64,000 bases of DNA. It comes from Pegea sp. RAD2-039 (taxonomy: Eukaryota; Chordata; Thaliacea; Salpida; Salpidae). Each line of letters opens with the position of its first letter. Position 1 is the stretch's first letter. Below are positions 53,173 through 64,000 of the stretch, piece after piece. The notes under the pieces are model-generated. The model did not search any database. It saw only the letters and a list, made by a program, of their open reading frames with translations, and was not told where the DNA came from. The DNA is taken from assembly GCA_034620365.1 (NCBI GenBank), contig JAQGEQ010000079.1, positions 668,623 through 732,622 on the forward strand, read 5' to 3'. The translations under genes were made by a program, and so were the position numbers.

Positions 53173-54501
53173 TTAGTTCCTACATCTGTAGTATCTACAA
53201 GCAGCTAGTTGCTCATCAGGATTTTTGGAGCAGCAACCTATAAAGCAAATTACGATTAACTTGAATTCCTGTAAAATATTTTTAATATATTTTTCTATAT
53301 ATGTTTCATTTTATATTGTTAGTATGTAAAACCAACAAATTTTTCATGATTTTGAAAACTTAAAACAAAGTTGTGAAAAAAATAACCTGGTGATAATTTG
53401 TTAACTTTACAAGCTTCTGGTAAGCCATCTTTCTCGATATAAGGAACAGATGATACTTCGAAATCGTGTATTTCTGCAGAACTCATTTTTCTACAATCGT
53501 TTAGAATGAACTTTGCCTTAATTTAAAAAAAATATATTTTCAATTTAAAAAAGGAGATGATGTAATTGATCACTAAGATACTAAAGATAATCTTATTTAG
53601 GTATACATAAAGTTTAACATTTTTTGTTCAACTGAATGGTGTTACCAACATCTTCACTCCAATATTTATAAGAGCTTGGTAAATTTATTCTATAATAATA
53701 TCCAATTCCATCAAACGTGTAGACAACAAAGAAATATTTGGGCTTTTTGCTTTTGTTTGTTTCTGAAATAAAATAAGAATATTTAGTAGATAAACAAATA
53801 TTTTTTATCAAAGTAAAATATTTCAAACTAGTTCCGAAAGTTAACAAAACTCTTTCAAACAATTTTCAGGAAGTAATAGATAGAAGTTTGTTGAAATTCT
53901 TCAAACTTGTTTAAGTAGCTCAACTACTAACTTGGAAATACAAAGCTGTAAGTTGCATAAGGATCTTTCAATCCAGGATGGTTAGGTGCTGGCTTCAAAT
54001 TGAAAGATATTGAGCAATTAGTTGGTAAGGGAGGAAGATTATTAGGATCATTAAAGACTTCTTTAGAACGAGCAAGAGACCAATCTACAAAAATTGTGTT
54101 ACTCTTCTTATTATTGAGAATGTAAAATAGTTTACTAGATAAAAAAATAGAAATTAAACATATTTTGAAAATCACTATTAAGTTGATTGAGGGTATGATA
54201 ATCTAAACAAAGTTTAAATAGAATTTCCACAATTTGAAATTAAATTTATTTAGAACAAATTGAATAACTGTATGTAACCTTAAGATTGGCTTACGTTTTG
54301 TCAGTATGTGTATATACAGTTACCCTTCCTTTAATAGTACTTTGTATATAAGTTTAACTTACATTGAACATAGCAAGAGTTTTCATCTCTTTCTTCTTCA
54401 CATAAAGAGCATCTGAAGACTTTTAAAGAAGCTGCCAGCTGTGAAAAGGCGACGACGATATAAACCAGCGATATCATTAAGTGTTTCCCTGAGTCTTTCA
54501 T
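53173..54501 (-). CDS. Small secreted cysteine-rich protein, gene D (paralogue of gene E)
   Basis: Five exons in phase give 199 residues: 54501-54363, 54084-53932, 53762-53650, 53516-53387, 53237-53173. Signal peptide (ISLVYIVVAFSQLAAS), then LKVFRCSLCEEERDENSCY, a Pro-rich exon 2 (NNLPPLPTNC), the core KSKKPKYFFVVYTFDGIGYY with INLPSSYKYWSED, AKFILNDCRKM, and a C-terminal tail with four further cysteines (GCCS...CRYYRC). Gene E lacks this Cys-rich tail. Exons 1 and 3 are conserved between the paralogues; exons 2 and 5 are unlike each other. Probably extracellular and disulfide-bonded. The family is unknown to me. Confidence 0.74.
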
Positions 54502-55259
54502 TTTGCTTGTTTAAAAACCTATAACTTAATTGAATTGAGGTTATAAGTTTTTATTGTTCTATAGATATTGTTTAATTTCTTTAGAAAAGTTTATTCGATC
54601 AACCTTTAGTAAAGTTAATATAAATAAAATATAAGTTTTCTTAATTCTAAAATCTTTTAAAATTTTAATAGATATTTTTAGTTTAAAAAAACATTAGATA
54701 ACGCCCCCATTAGTATAAACAATTTTAATAAAAGTTTATAAAAAAATATAGAAATTAAAAATGTTTCATTGACCAGAAAGGTCAATTTAAAAAAAATCTT
54801 CATTAATAAAAATTGTTGGACAATAAAGTTAAATAACTACCTAAGAAAAATGTTTCATTAATAAAATGTAGAGGTTGAACTCAAAGTATAAAACTAATTT
54901 TTATTTAAATTAGTTACAAGTAAAGATGAAAAAAATTCACCAAATATATAAAATCAAGTGTTTAAATATATTGAAACTATAAAAGTAACAAGAAAGTAAA
55001 ATTTGAGCCAATTAGTAAATAGTTTGTCAATACAATAAGTTGTTAAGTTAGTTTTTTATTATTTGTCATAAAAAGTTATAAACATCATTACAGAGTTTGA
55101 AAACCACTTAAATAATTATAAATACTGAACAGATTTTGGCTAGATTTTTTAAAAGTGAATTTAAATAACTACCTATAAATTAGAAGAAAAAAAACTTTAA
55201 AATCTAATTTAAAAGTAACTTGTTCCTTCTTTTATACAAATTTTCAAACATTTTTCCTT
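54502..55259. other. Intergenic, upstream of gene D
   Basis: AT-rich; should contain the promoter of gene D. Nothing else seen. Confidence 0.4.
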
Positions 55260-55375
55260 CTTTATTTTTATAAAAATCCAAAATTTATTTATTATTTGTT
55301 TGTTATTTATTATTTATTTATTAATTATTTATCGTTTATTTATTTATTTCATAAATAAGTGACAAATTCAATAGT
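55260..55375 (+). repeat. TTTA-rich low-complexity tract
   Basis: About 115 bp built from irregular TTTATTTA and TTATTTG units. Similar tracts lie in the LINE 3' ends at 21.6 and 60.6 kb, so it may be an old LINE tail. Confidence 0.5.
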
Positions 55376-55517
55376 TATTGTAGTAAACAAAAACCAAGTA
55401 TTATGATGGAAGAAATAATGGAAAGGTCTTAAGTATTACAATTAACAATAATTACAAAAAGAATGGAAACTTTATAAAGACATGAATAAAACGTAAATTA
55501 TGAATTAAAACTATAAT

Positions 55518-55830
55518 ATGGCAAAAAATAAAAAGAAAGTGAGGAAACTGGCAGTGTTATATATCAATTGTCAAAGCATTTATTTAAATAATATCTAGTT
55601 AGCATATCTTTTAAAAAATATGATAGATTTTAATGTTTTAATAGAATCTGAAAGGGAATTCTATACCTCGGTTACCCCATTAAAAAAGCTGTTAATCCAC
55701 TGGATATTATTAAAGTTGATGAGCGGTTTAATTTTTAGTGAAAAGCCTCTGAGGATGTATGAGAAATTGTGTTCTTTATTATACTATGAAGTTTTGATGG
55801 AGAAAACCATTAATAAGTTCAATTGTTGAA
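55518..55830 (+). mobile_element. Possible start of a LINE endonuclease, decayed
   Basis: The plus-strand reading from ATG at 55,518, KKVRKLAVLYINCQSIYLNN, then a stop and LAYLLKNMIDFNVLIESE, resembles the N-terminal strand of AP endonucleases (a NARSI-like motif, then a LAxLL/D.. stretch and a Glu). The frame 55,620-55,829 continues without recognisable motifs. Confidence 0.35.
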
Positions 55831-56542
55831 TGGTCAGAAAAAATATACCGATATTAAAAAATTTAATATTTTGGTTATATTTAGAAGAAACAAAAGTAAA
55901 ATTGAATCTGTTAGATTTATCAAAATAAAGTAAAAGAAGTTCTTTGAAAATCAACTTTTAACTAAATTTCTAAAAGCTTTACATCTTAATTGTCTAGTAA
56001 AGATGAAGTGAAATTAAATAAATTGAATAATTTTCTTATCTAATAAAATCAAATTTTTGTTTTCTTATTTTTGTTTATTTTAAATTCTATTGAGTCGTTG
56101 CTAATGATTTAATTATTCGAACATATTTCACTCATAAGAATCATCTGAAAAAAGATAGATTTTCAAATAGAAAAAAAAAACTAACATAAAATCTACACGT
56201 TTCAGTTTTAATAATTTCCTACAAGCAACAATTTGAACATTATAAACTATTATAAATTGTTTTTTTTAACTGTTTTATATTTGATATTATCTTATTTTTT
56301 TATGCTGATTTTCTGATCTTGTAACACTGTTAATGTTGTCCATGGTTTTTCTCATGTTCACTTAATAGAATATTTTAAAGATTGCAACTCCCATACAACC
56401 TCAAAAACTTTTCATTCAAAATTAAATCTCTCAACATCTTTAATAACGCTCATTTTGGTAACAGTTTTTCGATAGAGTAAATAGGGTTTAGAATTTCTTA
56501 CCTGATTCTATCACTACATCAAAATAAATAATATTTTTTGAC
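55831..56542. other. Intergenic, nothing recognised
   Basis: AT-rich tract between the LINE-like fragment and the second block of duplication copy 2. Confidence 0.4.
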
Positions 56543-57689
56543 ATTTTGTTAACAAACAAAATATTAAATAGTTTCCTTTACAAGTGATAATTTGCACTGA
56601 CATTTCCTTCACTATCTTCTTTATCTTAGTAAATTTATGATTTATAATTTATCTATGCATCTAAAGTGCTTCTATTCTATCTGTATTAATCTTAAATTGT
56701 CATTTCTTAAGATCTTCTAATTAACGGAGTTACTTTTAATTAAATTTTCAACAATTATATAAAACTCTGTGAAAATTTGAAAGTTTACTGTTTCAAATTG
56801 AAGTATATATACTTTTGTATAGTAATTGTATTGTGAGTAATTAAATCTGATCTAATGAGTTTATCTGATGTGACACAAAACTTTGTTGTTGATTTCCCAT
56901 AAAGTTCTTCTTCTCTAACTTTAAAACTTTGCGTTGTGCAAGATCTTCACTCGTTCGAGATTGATCAATTTAATATTAAATCTTTTTCTTACAAGTTGAG
57001 TAAACTGAGATATTAATTTGGCGAGATAGTTGGATTTTTAAAATTGAAAACGTTGAGTTGGTTTAGATGAAATTATTTTGCAAACTTTGAAATGTTGATT
57101 TGAATTGAAGTAATTGTTTCTTCAATAGATGACATTTTGTTAACATCTATGAAGAGACAGCTACTTTGATTCACTTTAGACATATCTGACGATTTAGAAT
57201 TAAAATTTCTATAAATTTGTCAATATGTTCTCCGTTTAGTTTCATTAATCTTGATAATTATTTATATTTCCATAACAGATGATTGAGTTGATAAAAAGAG
57301 CAAGCATTCAATTAAAGCTCTTTCAAGACTTGACATCTCTGAAAACTTTGCTTGCTTCACATCTTCGTGCTGCTAGTTCCATTAAGATGTTCACAGCAGT
57401 TTAATGTTTCTTGTAAACATTTTAAATATATTAAGTTGGCTTTGAAACGGTTGAAGTAGTTTCTTTTTATTTATGTTGTGAAATAATCAAATGCTTTTTA
57501 TACAATAGTAGTAAACGAAATCTTCATATATATCTGTCATGCAGTCACTAAAAACTTGCAGATTAATTAAAATGTATTGACTTATAGTGGTCGAGTCATT
57601 TGTTTAAATTTCTGCATCAAATCTTTGCTACAAGTCGAACAGTTTATTTGAATTTATGTACCTAAATCTTCTAAAGTTGACAAATTCGG

Positions 57690-58411
57690 TTGGGCATCTC
57701 AGCTAATAATGAGACCCCTCAAATGAAGATCAAAGAGTTGAAAATGAACCCAGAATTACTATTAAGAAGTAAATTGAGATTTTTTCAAGTATATTAATAA
57801 AAGCAAATTTGTAAAAAAATAATTTATTTGCAGCTGATATCTTCATATGCAAGTTATTTGAGGAAATTTTCAAGAATAAAGAAGTTTATGAACATCATAT
57901 AAAACGAAAACATCAAAGTGAAAAGAAAAAGCATTCTTGCAATCTATGTGATTATTCTGTTTATTATAAAGGTCATCTCAAACGACATCAGTTAACTCAC
58001 AGTAAAGAGAAAGAATTTGTTTGTCGCCTGTGTGGAAAATGTTTTGGACAAAATGTTGCCTCAACAAACATAATAAATCAATTCATTTAAAGGAATCTCA
58101 TCCATGTGAGATTTGCAACAAACTATTTAGGAAGAAAAGTAATTTACAAAACTACATTCGTACTATACACGAAAAGCAGAAAGCTTTCGTTTGTATTGAA
58201 TGAGGAAAGTCATTTGGGCATTTATATAGTCTCACAAAACACAAACGAATCCACACAGGCGATAAGTTGTTTCATGGCAAGTTTTGCTCAACATCATTTA
58301 CAAATTCATCTAGTTTGAAACGACACGAAGTCATGAACCACGCCAGAAATTTCCCACATAACTGCAGAATTCGTAAAAGTACTCAAGATTTTGAATTACT
58401 GAAAAATTGAT
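57690..58411 (+). pseudogene. PRDM9-type zinc finger exon, dead copy 2
   Basis: Same content as the copy at 33.85-34.58 kb: exon 10 end, donor, intron, acceptor and finger exon. It keeps the frame shift between CGKCFGQ and LNKHNKSIH and the in-frame TGA after VCIE. Private changes include QSH to QNY in one finger, which destroys its first zinc-binding His. The two outer copies share their lesions, so they descend from one already dead copy. Confidence 0.85.
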
Positions 58412-60605
58412 CCTTCCAAGCAAGACCTGAGTTTAAAAACAAGCAAAAGTTTGCAATCAAAATTCTTTATGCAAATTGATTTACTTTTGAAAGCTTCAGT
58501 TGGTAGAAAATTTGACTTCAAATAAAAATATCTCCAAATCAGCAGTTGGAAATATTAAATATACTTTGCACATTCAGTCAAAACCATTTTCTGAAAAAAA
58601 TAATTTCATGATATCTATAATTTGATAAGTAAAATATTACAAAAGTAAATTTATAAATTATGATTTAACTTGAGTGGATTTTTCTAAAATTAAAACTTTA
58701 TTTAGGAAGAAAAGTAATGTTAGATTTTGTGTATGAATCACAGAAAGAGTTATTTTATGAATCAATCGGCTTTTTACTGTAACCGTTCAAATGAATAGAT
58801 TTCAAGTTATCTTCGTAGAATACAAAAGCAACAAACTGTTATATAAATTTTTAAAATATTTTTGTGTCAAATGCGTTTAATATAAGTTTGATTTGGTAGG
58901 TTGTAAATGTTTACAAGTCAAGATGACAAATTGAATAAATAACTTTTACAAAAAATTTTGTTTCACAGAGTTTTTGAAGAAATTTTTGCTGATTGGTAAA
59001 TTCAAAAAGAATTTTCGAATAATAAAATGTGATGAGATGAAGTTTCGTTACAACACAACTAATACTAAAAATTGAATTAATTAAAAAAATAATATATAAA
59101 ATAATATTTAGAAAACAATCTATTAATATATGTAGAATATTATTAAATTATTTTTAAAACTAATTTTACTAATAATAAAAATTGGAAAGTACAAACCTGT
59201 TTTCGATACATTGAAAAACGGAATCTAAGATAGATTATTTGCTAAAGATTATAAACCAATCAACATATTCTTGTATTTATTCCTTTGAAAAGTATCTTTA
59301 TTATTTTTCAACTTTTTAGTGCTGTCGATTGAAAAATTTTTAAACTTTAATTAAATTTAAAAAATATTGAAACAGATAAATCTTCAGTGTAAATTTGAGA
59401 CGTCAAATTAGCGCGCGAACTATTTAACAATTTGAAATGGTTAAAATTGGCTGTTTTTGAAATTTCTAAAAATATCAACTGTAAATATGGCAACTAAAGT
59501 TCACAGAAGCTATACTATAAAAATATCATTTTTTTATATAATCTGTTACTAACAATAAAAATTGGATTTTGACCGTTTGAAATAATTTAGTCGACGAACA
59601 TTTTGATAAGATAGTTTGAAATATTTTGTAAAAGTAAATTGTAAAGCTTAACTTCGCGGAAGATTGATAATACTAATGAGGTTAAAACTACTTTTAGTTC
59701 ATTTATTTATTGACGAGTAATGTTGATGAGTTTATAAGAAGTTTTACAACCTTAAAACTTAATTAATTTTATTAAGCAGAATTCTAAGATCAAGAATATG
59801 TTCAACTTCTAAGTTAATATGGAACTACTGAATTATTTTGAGAAGAATTAACATAATGAAGCCGTTTTTAGATAATTTATTCTGAAATAGTAACAATTGC
59901 TTCGAATAACACTGTCATTTTTTACTTAATGCTAAATAATTGATTAAACGTAAATGATTCATACAATTTAAAATTTTAAGATATTTTATTTACTGGAAAT
60001 GTTGAGTTAATTTATAATTCAGTTTATTTTATTTGTAAATAATCATTGTTTGCAGAATTTTATTTAAATTTCCGATTTTTTTGTATATCTTTTATTCGAT
60101 GTTCAAAAAAAGTGAAGTCTCACTAAGTTATATGATGATTATTTTAATTAAGCAATTGATAATTATTTAACTAATAATATTATTTAAACTGTAAAATAAT
60201 GTTTGAAATACGTTTATCATATTTTTAGATAAATTTAAGAAGAATAAACTTTTAAAGAAATCATAAAGTTTAAAAATAAGATTTTAATGATGATTTTAAG
60301 GTAACTAAAAAAGCACAGTTCAAACTTTGGTGTCCTTTAAATAATTAGTTTCTAGGCTTTTATAAAAAGTAGTTTTACTGTAATTTCAATACTGTATGAA
60401 TGCAGTAAGTGGAAGGTAAACATAAACAAAACTTAATAAAAAGTAATAAAGAAAATAGTAATAAGATTAAGCGTTAGATTCTTGTATGCATGTTCTTATC
60501 GTTAGTTATTTTTAAGAAGGTGATCTTTAACTTCAGAGCAATACTTCTGTGACTGTTATCTAATTAATTCATCTTTGACAGTCAGGAAAGTGTGCACTTG
60601 CATAT

Positions 60606-60800
60606 ATTTTATTTATTTGTTTATTTATTTATTACAATAAATGTGAAGGAGGGTGCCTAAAAAGAGCACCTCTCGCTAACACACATTCTCACAAATTAGA
60701 TCTATTTGACGTGTAAACGAAAAAGCATATGACAATGAAGAATTGCACAGAATTATAGTATTGTAAAAGAGAAAAATTCACAGTTTAATCATATATTTAA
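60606..60800 (+). mobile_element. 5'-truncated LINE 3' end inserted in duplication copy 2
   Basis: Relative to copy 1 (empty site near 36,772) about 195 bp are inserted. They begin with TTTATTTATTTG repeats and contain AAGGAGGGTGCCTAAAAAGA and CTCTCGCTAACACACATTCTCACAA, shared with 21.6 and 7.8 kb. A CATATATTT string stands on both sides, a likely target-site duplication. The insertion is younger than the segmental duplication, unless it was lost from copy 1. Confidence 0.75.
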
Positions 60801-63800
60801 AGTTTTAAATCATATATAATTTGAAAAGTTAGATAAAGCTACAAAATTTATTGTCAATTGTTTTGTAAGTTATTTTAATTGAAACAAAAGACTATTTAAT
60901 TTATTTTGAACATAAAAAATTGAAATATTCAAAAAATTGCACGCATTTTAATTTTTGCGGATGTTGCAATAAAATATTGTACTATTTTGCTAAATTATAT
61001 TATAATTTTTTTATTTGGACAAAAACCTCCATTATTAGATTTAAAAAATATTGTTTACTGTTTTAACTTTTACTTTTCTCAATTTAGATTGGGAGTTTAA
61101 TCTAAAGAATTTAGTGTATATTGAAGAAAAGTTTTATTGAGAAAGAAGCTGTTTAATATTGTAGCTTAGCAAGATGATTTAGTAATTAAACCAATGAGAA
61201 ACCAAAAAAAAATTACAATATACTTTAGACTAAAATAAACTTCAAGTATTTTGATCAATAATTTACTTAATCTACAAACTTATTGAAGTACAGTTGATGA
61301 AAGTTGAATCAAGTTAAAAGTAATTAATCTAGGATAACAAATCAGAATTAAAATGTTTTAAACTATATTTGTACTAATTTAATACAAACATTACAGCGAT
61401 TTACATATTCAGATGTTTATTTTGTTAATGTAAATAGTTTTCCTATATTAAGAGATTAAATTAACAATATGCAATATTCTATGAACTATAATTCAAAATT
61501 AATTGTTAAAAGATCATATTTAGAGGAAAAATAGTGAACGATCCGTTTCAAAAATTTCATTTTCTTTCTCGATAAAGGTTTTTGATTTATTTTATTCAGT
61601 GCACGGCTGCAGATGAAGGATAATAGAGATCTTACAACAAACAAAGACACAATATGAGCAGAAAGTTAATGAAAACGTCTTGAGTATCACAATTTAACAT
61701 AATTTTAAAATAGAAGAAATAAAAATTAATATTACTGATTTCAAAATCAATTCATTAAAAATTTACTTTTATAAGCAAGTGTCTATTTGTCTATCAACAA
61801 AAACGGTTTGGTGTGAGTTGCTAGTAGCAGGACTTAAATAGTAAAATCTTTTTTGTATTTACATTGCTTGGGATTTTTTATGGATTTGTTCAACGACGCT
61901 CTGATGCTCTTTTAGCTTTTTCTGTATCCTATTAAAATTGTAAACCAAATGTTAAACGAATATTCGGAAGTTTGAAGACAATAAAAAACATAAAAACTAA
62001 TTTGAACTGCACAGTTGAAGGTAATGTTTTGAAAAACTTGACAAAAACAATATTTGAAATATTTGAATTGTTTATTATTATCAATAGTTATTATCACTTA
62101 TATTTTAACTAATATTATATGAATAATATTATTATTACACATTGTAACCTGTTTAATGATAATCAAATAACGCAACTCTATTACTATTGCATAAAATAGA
62201 TGAAAAATAAAAGCAGTCACATATGATACAAAATCGTGATTATTAATAAACACAGATGGAAATAAAATTTAACATTTCATTTTGTAGTATATTTTATATT
62301 ATAAATATATTATAAATTTTATATTTTTCATTATAAATAAAATAACTTTATTTACTTTTTAGAGAAACATAAAAAAAGTACTCAACTGAAGTCAGATGAT
62401 TATTCAAAGTATAATTTTTCAATCAATGTTTTTGTCGACTGGTGTTGTTAACAATGTTGGTTTGAATGTGAAGGTGCTAAATCAAATTAAATAACATTTT
62501 ACTATTGTGATTGTGTTGCATGAGAGGATCAAACTACTATCATCATTTACAAGTGAAACTTTTCATCGCGCTTACTGAATATCACTCTCATATTAATATC
62601 CTTATATTCCCACAAATAATCAAACTTTTTCTGAAACATTTTTTCAGTGGTTTTAAAAAAATGATTTTTTATTTGATAAGTTGTCTTATTTTAGTAAACT
62701 TTTTCATAACTTCTTACAATTTATGATATAGTATTTAATAAAAGTATTTAGAAAAACTTTGAAATCACTCAAACATATTTTTCACCAAAAGTTTGTCAAA
62801 TAATTTTTCATATTTTGTTTTGTGAAAAATTATTACTCTTGATGTTTGCATCTTTACTGTCTTCAGAATAATTATACTCTGAAGATGGGATGAAGATGCA
62901 TTACTTTTACAATAAATAAACTTGTTTAATTTGTAATAGTTGTTAACGAATAATTATTACATAACTATTATGCTTTTAATTTTACAAAAATGACTAAATA
63001 TAAACAGATTTTTACCTGATAGTCATTTGCTGTTGAATTGTTTAGGATTTGAGCTTGAAATAACTTTGATCAATTAAAATGTATCACTGATCCGAGTCTT
63101 GCTTTAATTCAACTCATATAATTTTCTTCATTTCTGTTTTTAAACTGAAATAGTACAGTAAAGTATAATTTAAAATTTCTTCAGACTTACTGTTGTTACA
63201 AACCAGTAGATTAGCAATTTGTGTTAAGTTGCTTTCACTTCGTTACGCTCTAAAATAAATTGTGTTAAAAATGACATTATTAGTGTTTCAATAAAAAGAA
63301 ATAATTAAATTTGTTGCATGTTGATATAAATCACTTGTTTCAAGTACTTTTGTAGCTAAAGAAAAAGTTAGCAACAGAAAAATATATTTAAAAATGTTTC
63401 AATAGATGAATGATAGAGAAAGTTTAAACAATTCTTCACTTCATAAAGTTATTTAACATTTATTATTTCCTACAAGCAACTGAAAGATTATAATGATGAG
63501 ATACATTTTTGTTAATTTATTCCATTTTTTCTCTATTTTGATCGAAACATATCCATTTAGAATACAATCTTCATCTTTTGAAACTATGATAACAACGTTA
63601 CTTTCAAGATATACTGATTTTCACGTTTACAAATAAACTGTTCAAAATTAAAAAAAAATGAGTTCTTAATAAATTTATAATATTGTTATCTCCTACAAAA
63701 AACTTTATTCTAGTTAAAAAACAAAAACTGATAAATCTTTAAGTTAACAAGTTGGTGATAATAAATAACACTATCTAAGTTTACCTGAATCTAATAAAGT

Positions 63801-64000
63801 AGATAGATTAACTTTAATGTTTTATATCTGTATTCCCTTGATAGATACACAGCTGTTGTTTGTAATATTGCAGTTATTTATACTGACTATAAGTTTATTG
63901 TAAGTTAAAATTAAACATAAATATCAAAGTGTTTTGTGATTTTTGATCTTATTTATCAAAGACTTTTCTTACTAGATTAGTTAATGAAATATTTGATTAA

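Larger units (their letters stand above)
56543..64000. repeat. Segmental duplication, copy 2, second block (runs to window edge)
   Basis: Matches 32,718-39,946 almost base for base in the same orientation. The match is still continuing at base 64,000, so the true end lies outside. It contains a dead PRDM9 finger exon and one retrotransposon insertion absent from copy 1. Otherwise it is AT-rich, without a gene I can support. The short frames at 61,912-62,097 and 62,511-62,726 have counterparts in copy 1 but no protein features. Confidence 0.9.

Overview
The window is strongly AT-rich animal DNA: GT-AG introns, non-LTR retrotransposon debris, tandem gene copies and a large local duplication. 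Nothing looks bacterial, so there are no operons of bacterial type, ribosome binding sites or CRISPR arrays. The best clue to the organism is the left end. It carries tandem genes with an integrin-alpha N-terminus, the integrin cysteine pattern and an alpha-I (von Willebrand A) domain. Integrin-type alpha-I domains are known from chordates, so an invertebrate chordate (tunicate-like) genome is my inference. It is not proven.

Layout. (1) 1-11,685, minus strand: three tandem paralogues (A cut by the window edge, B and C complete) encoding secreted integrin-alpha/I-domain proteins. Copy C looks like a patchwork of A and B. (2) 14,777-18,437, minus strand: two conserved housekeeping genes 241 bp apart, a single-exon GPR89 (Golgi pH regulator/GPHR) and a 12-exon TFIIH subunit p52 (GTF2H4). 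I rebuilt every exon of p52 from splice sites and homology; it gives 461 residues with continuous phase. (3) 20,290-22,560: two retrotransposon (LINE) 3' ends lying tail to tail, with a tRNA-derived repeat. (4) 22,836-23,973: coding-like exons of an unrecognised gene. (5) 25,262-29,438, plus strand: an 11-exon secreted protease with two ShK domains followed by a trypsin-like domain (400 residues). (6) 41,499-44,270, plus strand: a PRDM9-type gene (KRAB-like, SSXRD, zinc knuckle, SET, C2H2 fingers). Its N-terminal ten exons are intact but its finger exon carries two frame shifts. (7) 45,570-47,800: a LINE with ORF1 and endonuclease. (8) 50,524-54,501, minus strand: two complete paralogues of an unrecognised small secreted protein family. 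Decayed relatives lie at 32.1-32.7 kb and 47.9 kb. (9) A duplication: 31.88-39.95 kb matches 50.29-51.12 kb plus 56.54-64.0 kb. The first copy lacks the 5.4 kb that holds most of the secreted family. Both copies carry a dead copy of the PRDM9 finger exon, so that exon is present three times, always broken.

Most remaining sequence is AT-rich intron or intergenic DNA in which I see no gene. Exon boundaries were read by eye from splice consensus, reading-frame phase and remembered family sequence patterns. No database search was run.
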